Shown here: positions 46,398 to 57,300 of the stretch, one piece after another
Layout: each line of letters starts with the position of its first letter
Position numbering within the stretch: the first letter of the stretch is position 1
DNA from: Pisolithus tinctorius
Lineage: Eukaryota > Basidiomycota > Agaricomycetes > Boletales > Pisolithaceae
DNA: 64,000 nt
Reading direction: 5' to 3'
Assembly: GCA_024663395.1 (NCBI GenBank)
Contig: JANFAH010000031.1
Location: forward strand, 248,001 to 312,000
Made by a program: the position numbers and the translations under genes
The notes under the pieces: generated by a model
Seen by the model: the letters and a program-made list of their open reading frames with translations, nothing else
What the model was told of the DNA's origin: nothing
The model's database searches: none

Positions 46398-46477
46398 AGT
46401 AATGAGATATCAAGTGGTTTTTTAGAGACAAGTTTCAACAGGCTGAGTGAGCAGGGTTCTTGATCCAGGAATAACCA

Positions 46478-46496
46478 CCCCTCGTGGTGGGCTCCA
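46478..46496 (-). other. candidate primer-binding site of element C
   Basis: Two bases after the 5' LTR, the minus strand reads TGGAGCCCACCACGAGGGG. Its complement ends in CCA, as a tRNA 3' end would. Which tRNA cannot be told here. Confidence 0.5.
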
Positions 46497-46498
46497 GA

Positions 46499-48342
46499 TG
46501 TGAGTCAAAGTGTGGAAAGGTGGTGAAAACCAACCAAAACCAACACAAAAGACAAATGTAAAGCGAGTGGTGGTGTGCCTCCGCGGAACCTGGAGTGCAG
46601 AAACCTAAATGTGGGGGGAACTTCAAGTAGAGGTGCTCCTGGCGCAAGTCGACGACGAGTTACGCAGGAGAAGATGAATAAGTGATGACTGAGGAGGGGA
46701 TGCTGAACAGAGTGAAGGTGTTCAGCCGAAAGTACTTGGGGGTAATGGACTTTTGATAGAATATGCTCCTGGCGCAAGTCGATGACGAGTTACGCAGGAG
46801 TGAATGGATGACTAAGCAGGTGTGCTGACAGAGCACAGATGATACTTCAGATGAAGGTAGATAGACCCTTGATGGAGCCTCAACTACCAATGATATGAAT
46901 GAAGACAGATAGACTCTTCCGAATGAGCCTCAACTGTCGACGACAAGATATGCTGAGCTGAGCTGACTTCTGAGTGACTTCTTGATTGATTGTGGGTAGC
47001 TAAGTACATGGGGGTTTATATACTGAGGGGGGAGCACTGCTTGTGACAAACAAGGCACAAACACTTGGTAAGTAATGAGTAAGGACTGAGTAATCATGAT
47101 GAGTAAGCGAGAAATGATAAGTAAGCAAGCAAAGAAGATTGGTAAGTATTGGCAATGAACAAGTCAAGGATAGTCAAAATATCACAAAATGAGTCAAATA
47201 GAATCAGAAACTGAGTAAGCGCACTGATATCACATTAGGGGGTGGCGATGCAAGTTAGATCTCGGCGGAGACATCTCTAGATCCAAAGATGGCATGACAG
47301 ATGGACGGTGTTTCCAGATAGGGAAGTATTAATTCCAGAATTGAAGGGCATGAGTCAGGTGTCAAAGGGGGCTAGGGCATTGGGGGTCTGTGGGGCAATG
47401 AGAGCATATGCGATCGCGTCTCCCACCCTTCCATCCTCTCAGCGAAGTTAACAAAAACTTCATGGACGGGGTTCTGATGGAGGAGGAGGAGAAGGGGGGA
47501 CGTCTTCTGCTGGATCTTGCAGTAAGAAGGCAAGATGCATGTCATACTCGTCATGAATGCGATCAGGGAGGCTGGAGGACAGTAGATTATACTGCAGCTG
47601 TCGCAATGCAGGAAGAATGATGGACGAGATTGGAACAAAGACGGTGCAGGGAGCAGGGAGGAATGATCCATATGCTTCATCAACTGGGGAGACTGAAATG
47701 ACCACATAAGACCTTTCTAACCGAGTGACAGACCTGAGGCGACCAAAGAATGTCCTTCTGGAGGTCATACTGACAAGGAGAACACGCTGACCAAGCTGCA
47801 TGGGAGGAGACGGGGCTGACAACGATGGGATGAACCAGGGGGCTTCAGGACGGAAGCTGGTGGGAATGCCTGGCAGATATACGTAGCCACTGTCTCTGGC
47901 AAATGAGACAAGCGAGATGACCGACGAAGAGGTGGCCATGATTGATGGACTTAGCGAAATGAGCGTCTGATGGATGGAGTGCTGTAGAAACACGTAGGGT
48001 GTGAGGATCCTCTCCAAATTTGGAAGGAAGAATCGTGGGGCTGAGCACTTTAAGCGAGCATGGGAATGGAGTCGATATCTTTGGAAATGGTGGAGATATG
48101 ACGAAAACCGGAATGCCGTACACGGGCACTAAAAACTTTTAATGCGCGCTTAACTCGCTTCCTCTTTTCTCTTTAGCACTGACGACTCGTTCTTGTGCGA
48201 AGGATGACTGTTCACGTCCAACAGTCTTTCTACGCATGAGGCCTTTAGTCTTCATCTGCATGCATGGGCATTGTGCACAACTCGTCAACGAGTTAGGCAG
48301 AGTCAGCTGTAACCATGTCCACAACACCTTTGGTGTGTGACA
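46499..48342 (-). repeat. 5' LTR of element C (1844 bp)
   Basis: Twin of 36848-38706. The palindrome copies are at 46636-46670, 46766-46800 and about 48274-48299. A minus-strand ORF at 47460-48017 matches the LTR ORF of the other copy. Confidence 0.93.
47460..48017 (-). CDS. LTR-encoded 185-codon ORF (5' LTR copy)
   Basis: Same ORF as 37824-38381, with Arg for Gln (VTRLERS) and Val for Ile (CTVFVP), both from CpG transitions. It lies upstream of gag in the same orientation. Function is unknown. Confidence 0.4.
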   Translation of the reverse strand: MERILTPYVFLQHSIHQTLISLSPSIMATSSSVISLVSFARDSGYVYLPGIPTSFRPEAPWFIPSLSAPSPPMQLGQRVLLVSMTSRRTFFGRLRSVTRLERSYVVISVSPVDEAYGSFLPAPCTVFVPISSIILPALRQLQYNLLSSSLPDRIHDEYDMHLAFLLQDPAEDVPPSPPPPSEPRP

Positions 48343-48346
48343 CCGG

Positions 48347-48643
48347 TCTGGGCCTCACCTCACCTCTGCCTTGCTTTCCCCTTCTGGTACGTTCCGCTCC
48401 ACTATGATATCATTATGACATCACTATGATGTCATGGACCTCATGTACGCCTCACCGTTGCCTCATGTACTGTAGTATAAGTACCGTTGCTCAATCGCCC
48501 GACTAGCTCTAAGCTAGTTCATTTGGGTCTTCGAGTCCTAAAGTTGCCTGCTTCTAAACCGTCTCCTCTTTTCTCTTTCTCTTCTTCTCTGTTGGTTCTT
48601 GGTGCGAGCCTACAACAAACCCTGTTGTTTAGGTCTCGTCACA
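48347..48643 (+). repeat. 5' LTR of element B, second part
   Basis: Continues the LTR from TCTGGGCC to TCGTCACA. It has a 22-bp extra unit (near 48410-48435) absent from the 3' LTR. Confidence 0.9.
48476..48521 (+). promoter_or_regulatory. element B promoter: TATA box and predicted RNA 5' end
   Basis: TATAA at 48476-48480 is followed, 35 bases from its start, by AAGCTAGTTCA (48511-48521). That word is complementary to the site just after the LTR, so it is probably close to the transcription start, as in self-priming Tf1/sushi elements. Confidence 0.6.
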
Positions 48644-48645
48644 CT

Positions 48646-48656
48646 TGAACTAGCTT
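48646..48656 (+). other. self-priming primer-binding site of element B
   Basis: TGAACTAGCTT starts two bases after the LTR and is the exact 11-base complement of 48511-48521. No tRNA-type TGG start is present. Confidence 0.65.
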
Positions 48657-48663
48657 CTCATCG

Positions 48664-49068
48664 TTGTACCCTCGCACCGCTGTCACCATTCCTCGCTTCC
48701 TTCGCGAAGGCTCGTGGGTGTACTCGCCAAGTCCCCCAGCCTCTGAACCCAACCCAAACCTCTTTGTCCCATATATCCCTGAGCGTCGCTCGCTCACCCC
48801 GCTTTTCGATCACAACCTCTACCCCCTTCCACCTCCACCCTCCTACCCTTTTTCCATCAAATCCGTCTTCCCCTGCTCACTCCCTGCTGAACCACAGCAA
48901 CCTCGTTACAACCTCCGCCCTCGTCACACACTAAAACGTCCAGATCGCTATGGAAGGAATTCACGACCAGCTTACCGAGCTCCGCAACACTCTCGACGCT
49001 CTTCGAGACGAAAACTACAGACTAAGCAACGAGCTAAGAGATGCTCAAGGAACAATCGCGACCATTGA
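48664..49068 (+). CDS. Pro-rich ORF overlapping the gag start of element B
   Basis: 134 codons in a frame different from gag, overlapping it by about 118 bases. It is rich in Pro, Ser and Arg and contains RYNLRPRHTLKRPDRYG. No family is recognised. It may be a leader ORF or chance. Confidence 0.25.
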   Translation: MYPRTAVTIPRFLREGSWVYSPSPPASEPNPNLFVPYIPERRSLTPLFDHNLYPLPPPPSYPFSIKSVFPCSLPAEPQQPRYNLRPRHTLKRPDRYGRNSRPAYRAPQHSRRSSRRKLQTKQRAKRCSRNNRDH

Positions 49069-50008
49069 GGGTCAGCGAAACCAGTGGAACGCCCTCCCCA
49101 CCGATGTCATTCAGAGGAGGATTGAAGTGATGGCCGACCCGGGTCAGTACACCGGTGATCGCGCCAAGTTCTCAGAATGGTGGGTGAAGATGAAGGTATG
49201 GGTCGCGCAGAATAGGACCGCCCTACCAACCGCCCAAGATAAATGTACTGCGGTATGGTCCCGCATGACAGGTCCTGTAGCTGGAAGGTTCGCTCAGGCC
49301 AAATTCTCGCTTGCTATCGTCACTGGAGTATGGCCTGACACAGCCGAGATGATAGAAGATATCGACAGGTTCTTCGCCCCTCAGACAGACGTAGAGTGGG
49401 CCAAGGCACAGATGCGCACTATGCGCCAAGGAAACTCCCGCTATGAAGAGTTCTACGCCAAGTTTGAGTCCCTCAAGGTACAGGGACGTGTCACTGATGA
49501 AACCGCTGGCTTCTTGCTGGAGAATGCTGTCCATCCCGCTATTGTAAAAGAGGCCCTAAGGAGGGGATATACACAGGGCAACTATCTCCAAATGACCGTC
49601 GCGTTTCGAGAAGCCGCCCTTGCCAGGGACCGCTTCAAACTTCTATATAATCACTATCCCGACGAACCCGCTACCCACTCCTCCTACAACCGCCCTTCGT
49701 ACTCCCCCCATTTCACTCCTACTGGCACTCAACCCGGTCGTGGCGCCCCCATGGAAATTGGCGCCGCTCGTTTCCCTCCTCGCCCTGTCCCCTCTCATAT
49801 AAAGTGTTTCGATTGTCAAGGGAATCACTTCAAACGTGATTGCCCTCATGCTAAAAGAAAGGGCCCTGCTAGGCCCAACATACAGGAGGTTACACAGGAA
49901 GCGCAGGAGACCGCTCTTCGTCAAATGTCGTTCGAAGAGATGCAAGCCTTCTTCTACGACAAACAAATCAACGAGATGAAGAGCCAGGGAAAAGAGTTCG
50001 GCCAGTAG
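48950..50008 (+). CDS. element B gag
   Basis: 352 codons. An N-terminal coiled-coil (MEGIHDQLTELRNTLDALRD) is followed by the capsid region (KFSEWWVKMKVWVAQN, FFAPQTDVEWAKAQMRTMRQG, EEFYAKFESL), a linker and a CCHC knuckle (CFDCQGNHFKRDC). It ends FGQ-TAG. The frame overlaps pol through the frameshift signal at 49987. Gag forms the element's RNA-containing particle. Confidence 0.93.
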   Translation: MEGIHDQLTELRNTLDALRDENYRLSNELRDAQGTIATIEGQRNQWNALPTDVIQRRIEVMADPGQYTGDRAKFSEWWVKMKVWVAQNRTALPTAQDKCTAVWSRMTGPVAGRFAQAKFSLAIVTGVWPDTAEMIEDIDRFFAPQTDVEWAKAQMRTMRQGNSRYEEFYAKFESLKVQGRVTDETAGFLLENAVHPAIVKEALRRGYTQGNYLQMTVAFREAALARDRFKLLYNHYPDEPATHSSYNRPSYSPHFTPTGTQPGRGAPMEIGAARFPPRPVPSHIKCFDCQGNHFKRDCPHAKRKGPARPNIQEVTQEAQETALRQMSFEEMQAFFYDKQINEMKSQGKEFGQ

Positions 50009-50028
50009 AGGATCGGGTCTCCACTGGC
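49987..50028 (+). promoter_or_regulatory. programmed -1 frameshift signal between gag and pol (element B)
   Basis: In the gag frame the bases split as G GGA AAA (49987-49993), a canonical slippery heptamer. Seven bases later a hairpin can form: GCCAGT (50001-50006) with ACTGGC (50023-50028), plus inner GGA/TCC. The -1 frame is open from here through the gag stop (50006-50008) into protease. Confidence 0.75.
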
Positions 50029-53000
50029 TACGTATATAATAAGTTTTCTGTCTTAGGCGTTGACAATCCCTCTACCGAGCAGGATATATTTAACTCGGAG
50101 ATTACTGTGCCATCTGAAGAGGCGACCCCAGTGGGCGCGGCCGCGGATGTAAAACTACCGGTGCTTAATTCCTCTTGCAATAAAAATAAAAACACGCCTA
50201 TCCAGAGAACAAAAGAAACCCCGAAAATAAGGACGGCAGATCCTAAGGCCGAGTTAGAGTTGGAAGTGGTATTAGAGGGACGAGAAAAGAAGTGGAATGT
50301 AAAAGCGTTGGTGGATTCAGGAGCCAACGATACCTTTCTGGACAAGAAATGGGCCGACGAGAATAACGTTCCTCTGATCAAGCTTGGTCGACCTGTCGCA
50401 GTCCTTAACGTTGATGGCACTCCTAACGTCGCAGGAAACATCACACATATTGCCTCCCTCGTCATGAACTATCAAGGACACCGAGAGTCTGTCTGGGCTC
50501 AGGTTACCACGCTCGGCACGCATCCGCTCATACTCAGCTACACTTGGCTACGAAAACACAACCCAGAAGTGTGTTGGGAAACCAAGCAGGTGAAGCTGTC
50601 CCGCTGTCCCCGCGAGTGTCACGACCTCGCCCCAAAGACAAGAGCAGAAAGAATAGCTGAAGAACAAGAGGCACAGGATATGGAGTATCTCTATCCGAAG
50701 CTTCGTTCCACCAGGATCCGGACCGGTACTACAGAAGAACTCGTCCCAAAGGAGTATCATCAGTACCTGAAGGTCTTCTCAAAGGAAGAGTTGGAAAGGA
50801 TGCCGCTTCGTAAACCCTGGGACCACGCCATCGATCTTAAAGAAACCTTCACTCCCAAACGTGGCCGTCTCATTCCACTCTCTGTTGAGGAACAAAAGGA
50901 GGTGTCGGATTTCCTTGAGGATCAGTTACGAAAGGGATACATCCGTCCCTCAAAATCCCCTCAAACATCCCCTGTGTTCTTCGTTCCAAAAAAAGATGGG
51001 AAAAAGCGTATGGTGCAGGATTACCGGTACCTCAATGAGCACACGGTGAAGAATGCATACCCTCTCCCTCTTATTTCTCAGCTTGTCGACAAGCTTAAGG
51101 GCTGTAAGCTCTTCACCAAGATGGATCTCCGATGGGGATACAACAATGTTCGTGTAAAGGAAGGAGACGAGTGGAAAGCCGCCTTTGTTACTCATAAAGG
51201 CGCTTACGAACCACTGGTCATGTACTTTGGCCTCTGCAACTCGCCGTCCACCTTTCAAAACATGATGAATGATATCTTCGGTGACATGGAGGACGTTCTT
51301 GTGGTCTATATCGACGACCTGATGATCTTCACGAAAACGGATGATGAGAGGGAGCACGACGGAATAGTCCTGGAGGTACTAAGGAGATTAGAAGAAAATG
51401 ACCTCTTCGTCAAACCGGAGAAATGCTTCTTCAAACAGAAGCAGGTAGAGTTCTTGGGCATGGTGGTTGGAACTGAGGGGGTCAGCATGGATGAAAGTAA
51501 GGTCAAAGCCATAACCGAGTGGCCGGTTCCTACAAAGGTCCGCTCGGTACGAGCCTTCTTGGGCTTGGCAAACTTTTACCGGCGCTTCATCAAGGACTTC
51601 GCACAAATCGCTCGTCCCCTCAACGACCTTACAAGAAAAGATCAGCTCTGGACCTGGGGGTCCCGAGAGCAACAGGCCTTCGACACTTTGAAACTCGCCT
51701 TCACCACTGCCCCTGTTCTTGTGTTCCCGGATCAGGACAGGGAGTTCCGTCTAGAAACCGATGCCTTGGACTTTGCCACTGGTGCTGTCCTCTCCGTGAA
51801 ATGTGAAGATGACCTCTGGCGACCTGTTGCCTTTTATTCCCATTCCATGTCCCCCCTGAACGAAACTACCAGGTTTTCGATAAAGAGATGCTGGCCATAA
51901 TTCGTGCTCTGGAAACATGGCGACATTACCTCGAAGCCACCCCTTACCAGTTTGAAATCTGGACTGACCACGCTAACCTCCAGTACTTCATGAAGGCACA
52001 GAATCTGGATCGCCGCCAGGCACGCTGGGCCCAGTATCTCTCCCGTTTCAACTACAAGCTGGTCTATAAGCCCGGGTCTTCAATGGCCAAGGCTGATGCC
52101 CTTTCTAGAAGGGAGGATCACGAACCAAAAGGGTCGGACAATCAGGGGGTTACGTTACTCAACCCCTCTAGAGTGGCAGCCACCTTGGTGATAGGAGAAG
52201 ACGTCGACCTCGACCTTGCCCTGAAGTCTGCCTCCTCGGTAACACCACAACCAGAGGGTTCGGTCCTCAGAGAAGGACTGTACGTTTGTCAGGGAAAGGT
52301 CTATGTTCCGCCCGCCGTCAGAATCCATTGTCTTGAGAAGCACCATGACACCCCACTTGCAGGACATCCTGGCTGGAAGAAAACCCTGGAACTCGTCTCT
52401 CGCAACTATGTCTGGCCTGGGATGACTGCCACTGTTAAGGACTATGTCTCGGCATGTCACCGTTGCCAGATGGCTAAAAGTTCTAGAGTCCCTCCTGCAG
52501 GAAGGCTCCTTCCCAACCCTGTCCCAGAACACCCCTGGACTGATATCTCGGTTGACTTCATGGAGTTACCAGAGGCACAGGGCTTCGACAACGTCATGGT
52601 GGTGGTGGACAGGTTTTCAAAAGAGGTGGTCTTTGCTCCCACTACGAAAGAGGTTTCCTCGTTACAAACGGCGGAACTCTTCCGTGACCATGTGTGGACC
52701 CAACATGGCCTCCCTTCCTCTGTCATCTCCGATCGCGGTCCTCAGTTTACCAGTGCGTTCACTACTGAACTCTGCAAAATGCTTGGGGTCAAACCCAAGC
52801 TCTCCACTGCCTTCCACCCTCAGACAGATGGTCAGACAGAACGTCTCAACCAGGACCTGCAACAGTACCTCCGCCTCTTTGTCAACGACCGACAGGGTTC
52901 TTGGCCTTCTTGGCTTAAAGTTGCCCAGTTCTCCTATAACAATAAGCGACAGGAGTCTACTGGCAAAAGTCCCTTCTCGGTCACCCATTCCTACACCCCC

Positions 53001-53693
53001 AGGATGGGCGTCGAACCTTTCCTCTCCAAAGCAGAGGCAGCCACGGATCACGCTGTTGACCTCGCTAAGGTGTTGGAGGACACAAAGAAGGCTTTGAACA
53101 AAGCTGCGGAGCAGATGAAGGTGTCTGCAGATGCGTCTCGTTCTGACGCCCCTTCCTACTCGACTGGTGACATGGTTTGGCTGGAAACCTCCCGCATCTC
53201 CCTCTCTGGCCACCCTTCCAGGAAACTCACAGAACGGTGGATTGGCCCTTACAAGGTTGTTTCACTCAAACCCAATGCGGTAGAGTTAAAACTTCCTAAG
53301 ACTCTCAAGATCCACCCGGTTGTTAATGTTTCTCGGGTCAAGCCGTACAAAGGCCCTTTGGAAGGACAAACTGTCACTCGCCCAGGACCGGTAGTGGGAC
53401 ATGAAGGCGACGAGGAGTTTGAAGTGGACTACGTCGCTGATTCTCGCCTGAAAAGGAACAGGCTTGAGTACCTCGTCCATTGGAAGGGGTATCATGATGA
53501 AGATCGCACTTGGGAACCCGAGTCCACTTTGAAGTCTGCCCCTGGTGCTGTCTGGGACTTCCATCGTCGCAACCCTTCTGCTCCTCGGAAACTCCGTGGC
53601 ATGGACTCTTCTCTCTTTTCCTCCCTCTTCCGTCCTCTCGAGAACTTCACCGACACTGTCCCAACCTTCAATCGCCTGGAAGTCGATTTCTAA
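49993..53693 (+). pseudogene. element B pol: protease, RT, RNase H, integrase, chromodomain (single 1-nt frameshift)
   Basis: Protease (LVDSGANDTFLD), reverse transcriptase (PVFFVPKKDGKKRMVQDYR, YIDD in VVYIDDLMIF), RNase H (FRLETDALDFATGAVL, later EIWTDHANLQYF), integrase (H-H-C-C with HHDTPLAGHPGW and CHRCQ; VDFMELP, VISDRGPQFTSAF, TDGQTERLNQ) and chromodomain (EFEVDYVADSRLKRN, YLVHWKGYHDEDRTWEPES). The frame breaks once, in RNase H: six C at 51851-51856 where seven would restore SPPERNYQVFDKEMLAI. After 51888 the rest is open to TAA 53693. Apart from this base the element is coding-complete. Confidence 0.88.
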
Positions 53694-53704
53694 GGAGGGG
53701 ATAG
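53690..53704 (+). other. polypurine-rich tract of element B
   Basis: TAAGGAGGGGATAG overlaps the pol stop and directly precedes the 3' LTR. It would prime plus-strand synthesis. Confidence 0.6.
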
Positions 53705-54078
53705 TGTTACAATATGTACTCTTTTTTCCTTTTCTCTCTTTTCTTTTCGTCTTATCTAATCTCTTCGTCTTATCTTACCTCTCGGACTCAGCTCGGACCC
53801 CGGTCTGGGCCTCACCTCACCTCTGCCTTGCTTTCCCCTTCTGGTACGTTCCGCTCCACTATGATATCATGGACCTCATGTACGCCTCACCGTTGCCTCA
53901 TGTACTGTAGTATAAGTACCGTTGCTCAATCGCCCGACTAGCTCTAAGCTAGTTCATTTGGGTCTTCGAGTCCTAAAGTCGCCTGCTTCTAAACCGTCTC
54001 CTCTTTTCTCTTTCTCTTCTTCTCTGTTGGTTCTTGGTGCGAGCCTACAACAAACCCTGTTGTTTAGGTCTCGTCACA
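53705..54078 (+). repeat. 3' LTR of element B (374 bp)
   Basis: Starts TGTTACAATATG and ends TCGTCACA. It differs from the 5' LTR by a 22-bp indel and two CpG transitions. Confidence 0.93.
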
Positions 54079-54083
54079 GTGGA

Positions 54084-54288
54084 TCCCTGCTGTGTTGTAC
54101 TGTTTGGATCCTGGGGTATATATACCGGTGCTACATGTATGCGCAGGGACATCCTTTCTTTCCCTCTTTCTCTCTCTATCATCTTGTATCAGCATATACG
54201 CTTGGTTGTTCAATCCACACACCTGTCCACATTCTGTTGTTGCTGCGATCCGTCCTGAGTGTGCTCACCCCTACTGTGGTGAGTTCCA
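54084..54288 (+). repeat. 5' LTR of element A, second part
   Basis: Resumes at TCCCTGCTGTG and ends GTGAGTTCCA. It contains a TATATATA (about 54117) and a stretch of about 24 bp absent from the 3' LTR. Confidence 0.9.
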
Positions 54289-54312
54289 CTTTTTTTGAAC
54301 ATGCCATAGCAT

Positions 54313-57300
54313 GTGTTGACGCCTGGTAAAGGTGTCAAACTGCTGTCTCGTCGCATCCCCTCTGTCCCTGTCCCCTTGACTACGAGTAGTCAAGGGAATC
54401 ACCCCCTGCCAGCGACATCACTGTCATCCCCACTGTCCTCGTCTTCGTCCTTGCTGTCTCAGTCCCGTGCTGCCTCTCTTCCACTACTGTCTATGCCACC
54501 GCCTGTGGCCCCATCTAGTGTCAACCCATCCCCATCTACCTCTCCTGCATGTGTTCCCTCCCCACACACTCCCACACCAGTGTCTCCTGCTTCCACCGAC
54601 AGCTCCTCATCATCAGACAGTTCCATGACAGTCTTTCCTGTTATCATAATGTCGTCAACACAGTCCCAGACAGCACGGTGCGAGAATACTGCACCTGGTA
54701 AGACCCCTCCCTTCTTGACAGTGGGCGATATTACCCTGGAAGGCTTGCGGAGCTGGGAACTGGGCTGCAAAAACTACTTTAGGCTGAAGAGTGTAGCAGA
54801 GGATGTTCAAGTCGCTAAAGTTGCTGGCCATCTCCTGGATCCTCGTGTACAAGATTGGATCAGTAACAACAGTACCTGGCTGACTGCCCTGACCTTCTCC
54901 AAGTTTATGGATGAGGTTCATACATATTGGCTCCCCAGTGATTGGGTGGAAGCTATCCAGCAGAAGATGCTGTCGTCGACACAGGGTAGTAAGGCCTTTC
55001 ATCTGTGGGCCGTTGAGGTAGAGAGCCTGAACGTTCTGTTGCGAGGAAGCGAGTTCCACCTTACCGAAGATCACCTCCGTTTCCACTTAGAGTCACACAT
55101 GCACCCAGACCTTACTGCAGAATATCGTCTAACCACTGCTCGTCGTGAGAAATGATTCCGTGCTTGGCTTGACTTGGTCCGTCTCTTAGACAAGAAACGT
55201 GTTCATGATGCTGCAAAGCTCGACACGGCTCTCCGTAAGAAGCCCTTCCAGCCTAGTCGCTCAGCCAACACTACTGCACCGGGTTCAAAGGTACCAGACA
55301 GTCGTGCTCGTACTCGTCCTCCTGCCCTTACAGCCAAGGAGCACCAACTCCTCCGTGATAATGCTGGTTGTTTCAAATGTCGTCGTCTCTTCCAAAATCA
55401 CACCATGCATAACTGCCTGAATGATTTCCCAGATGCAAAAAACTACAAGGCGCTGACTGCCACTGATGTCAAGGCTGCTCAGAGGAAACGTGCAAAGCCA
55501 GTTGCTGCTGTTGTTGAAGAGGAGCCAGTGGCAAAACATGCCCACATTACTGAAATCGATGACAACATGGATGCCATTGCGGTTGTTATGCCTTTGGCTG
55601 CCCTTGGAGATGGGACTGACTCAGGTGAAGAGTACGTTGCACCTCTTTCAGTCCCCCACCTTCAATGGTCCTGCCTTCTTGAAGGGCCTAATTTGACCTT
55701 CCCCTTGCCCATAAAAGCACTGATTGACAGTGGTTCGCATTTAGTTCTGATTGATGAAGGTCTTGTCTCAAAGCTGGACCTCCGGCATCGTCAACTACAT
55801 AAGTCCCTTAATGTTTCGGTGGCGCTTTCCTCTGGCGATCAAGAGATCATGTCCTTACAGAGTTATGTCGTTCTGTCTTGCCTTTCTTCTGATATACGTT
55901 TTCGTTCACATTCCATTCGTGCAATCATCGCACCCCATTTGTGTATGCCACTCTTGTTGGGGCTTCCTTTTCTCTCACATAATGGGCTCATTATCGATCA
56001 CGCTCTCCGCACATGTGTTGATAAAAATACTGGTTATGATTTAATGAATCCTCCCCCAGTTTCTGTCCCCACTCCCCCTCAGGCAGTGACCCCTACTGTT
56101 CAAGCTGTTAAACAACTTAAGAAGGCAGTTCTAGAGGAACTATGCAGTGTTTTACCCAGGCATCATGAACTTGTTGAGGTAGCGGCAACTCTGGTTTGTG
56201 GGGTGGATATCATTGGCGCAGTACAGCATCGCATTGCAGTTCTCGCTGCTGCCGAGGAGCTGACAAAGCGTGATGCATGACTCAAGGACGAGTTCGCTGA
56301 TCGCTTCCCTGTCGACATCCTGCCCACGGATGCCCTACCTGATGATGTCCTTTTCCACGTACAGCCCAAGGATGCCAACAAGGTAATTCAACTTCGGTCG
56401 TATGACTGTCCCAAGAAGTATCATGAAGCATGGAAGATGTTACTACAGCAGCACCTTGATGCAGGACATTTACGGCCTTCCAATAGCACTCATTCTTCAC
56501 CAGCCTTCATCATTCTGAAGGCAGACCCTACAGCATTACCCCGCTGGGTGAATGACTTTCAACAGCTCAATCTGAATACTGTACCAGACAATCATCCGCT
56601 ACCCTGCATCGATGAGATCCTTCGTGATTGTGCTAAGGGCAAGTACTTCGCAAAACTAGATATGACTAATGCGTTCTTCCAGACCAAGGTCCATCCAGAT
56701 GACATCAAGTGGTTGGCCGTACACATGCCTTGGGGCCTGTACAAATGGACTGTGATGCCCATGGGGGTATGCAACACCCCTGCGGTTCATCAACATCACA
56801 TGTCCGCTGCCCTCCGCCATTTGATTGGTCGCATCTGCCACGTCTACCTTGACGATATCATTATCTGGTCACAGACACTTGAGGAGCATGAACGCAATGT
56901 TCGTGCAGTACTTCAGGCCCTCTGCGATGCTAAGTTATTTTGTTCTCTTAAAAAGACACAGTTGTTCTGTACTGAGGTGCTTTTCCTTGGCCACCGTGTC
57001 TCTGCTCAGGGGATAGAGCCAGACTCCTCCAAGATCGCAAGGATTCTCGACTGGCTGGTCCTGCGATCAGTAACTGACATGCGTGCCTTCCTTGGACTCG
57101 TCCATTACGTCGCCGACCATCTCCCCAATCTCATGGAATATACACGTATCCTGAACACACTAACGACCAAAACTGCGGAGCTCAAGTTCCCAGTCTGGAC
57201 CAATGACCATCAGTGGGCCTTTCAGGCCATCAAGGATCTAGTAGTCAGCCCCCACTGTTTGATGACAATTGACCACAACAACCCAGGTGATAACCACATT

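Larger units (their letters stand above)
36848..48342 (-). mobile_element. retrotransposon C (Ty3/gypsy, long LTRs), innermost, minus strand
   Basis: 11.5 kb with LTRs of 1859 bp (36848-38706) and 1844 bp (46499-48342), nearly identical. The flanks are CCAG (36844-36847) and CCGG (48343-48346), read as a 4-bp target duplication with one CpG change. Gag, protease and RT-RNaseH-integrase lie on the minus strand. There is no chromodomain. The 15-bp length difference is a duplicated AGTCAAAGTGTGGAA unit at the left end. It is a recent insertion. Confidence 0.93.
36749..54078 (+). mobile_element. retrotransposon B (Ty3/gypsy chromovirus, Tf1/sushi-like), inserted in the LTR of A
   Basis: The LTR begins TGTTACGATATG and ends TCGTCACA; the perfect 5-bp target duplication GTGGA is at 36744-36748 and 54079-54083. 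Without element C it is about 5.8 kb: 5' LTR (36749-36847 plus 48347-48643), gag, pol with a -1 frameshift signal, a purine-rich tract and 3' LTR (53705-54078). Confidence 0.93.

Noticed and set aside
36843..48347. A 5-bp target duplication for element C
   Set aside because: Only four bases (CCAG/CCGG) can be matched between the flanks; a fifth does not fit the LTR ends.
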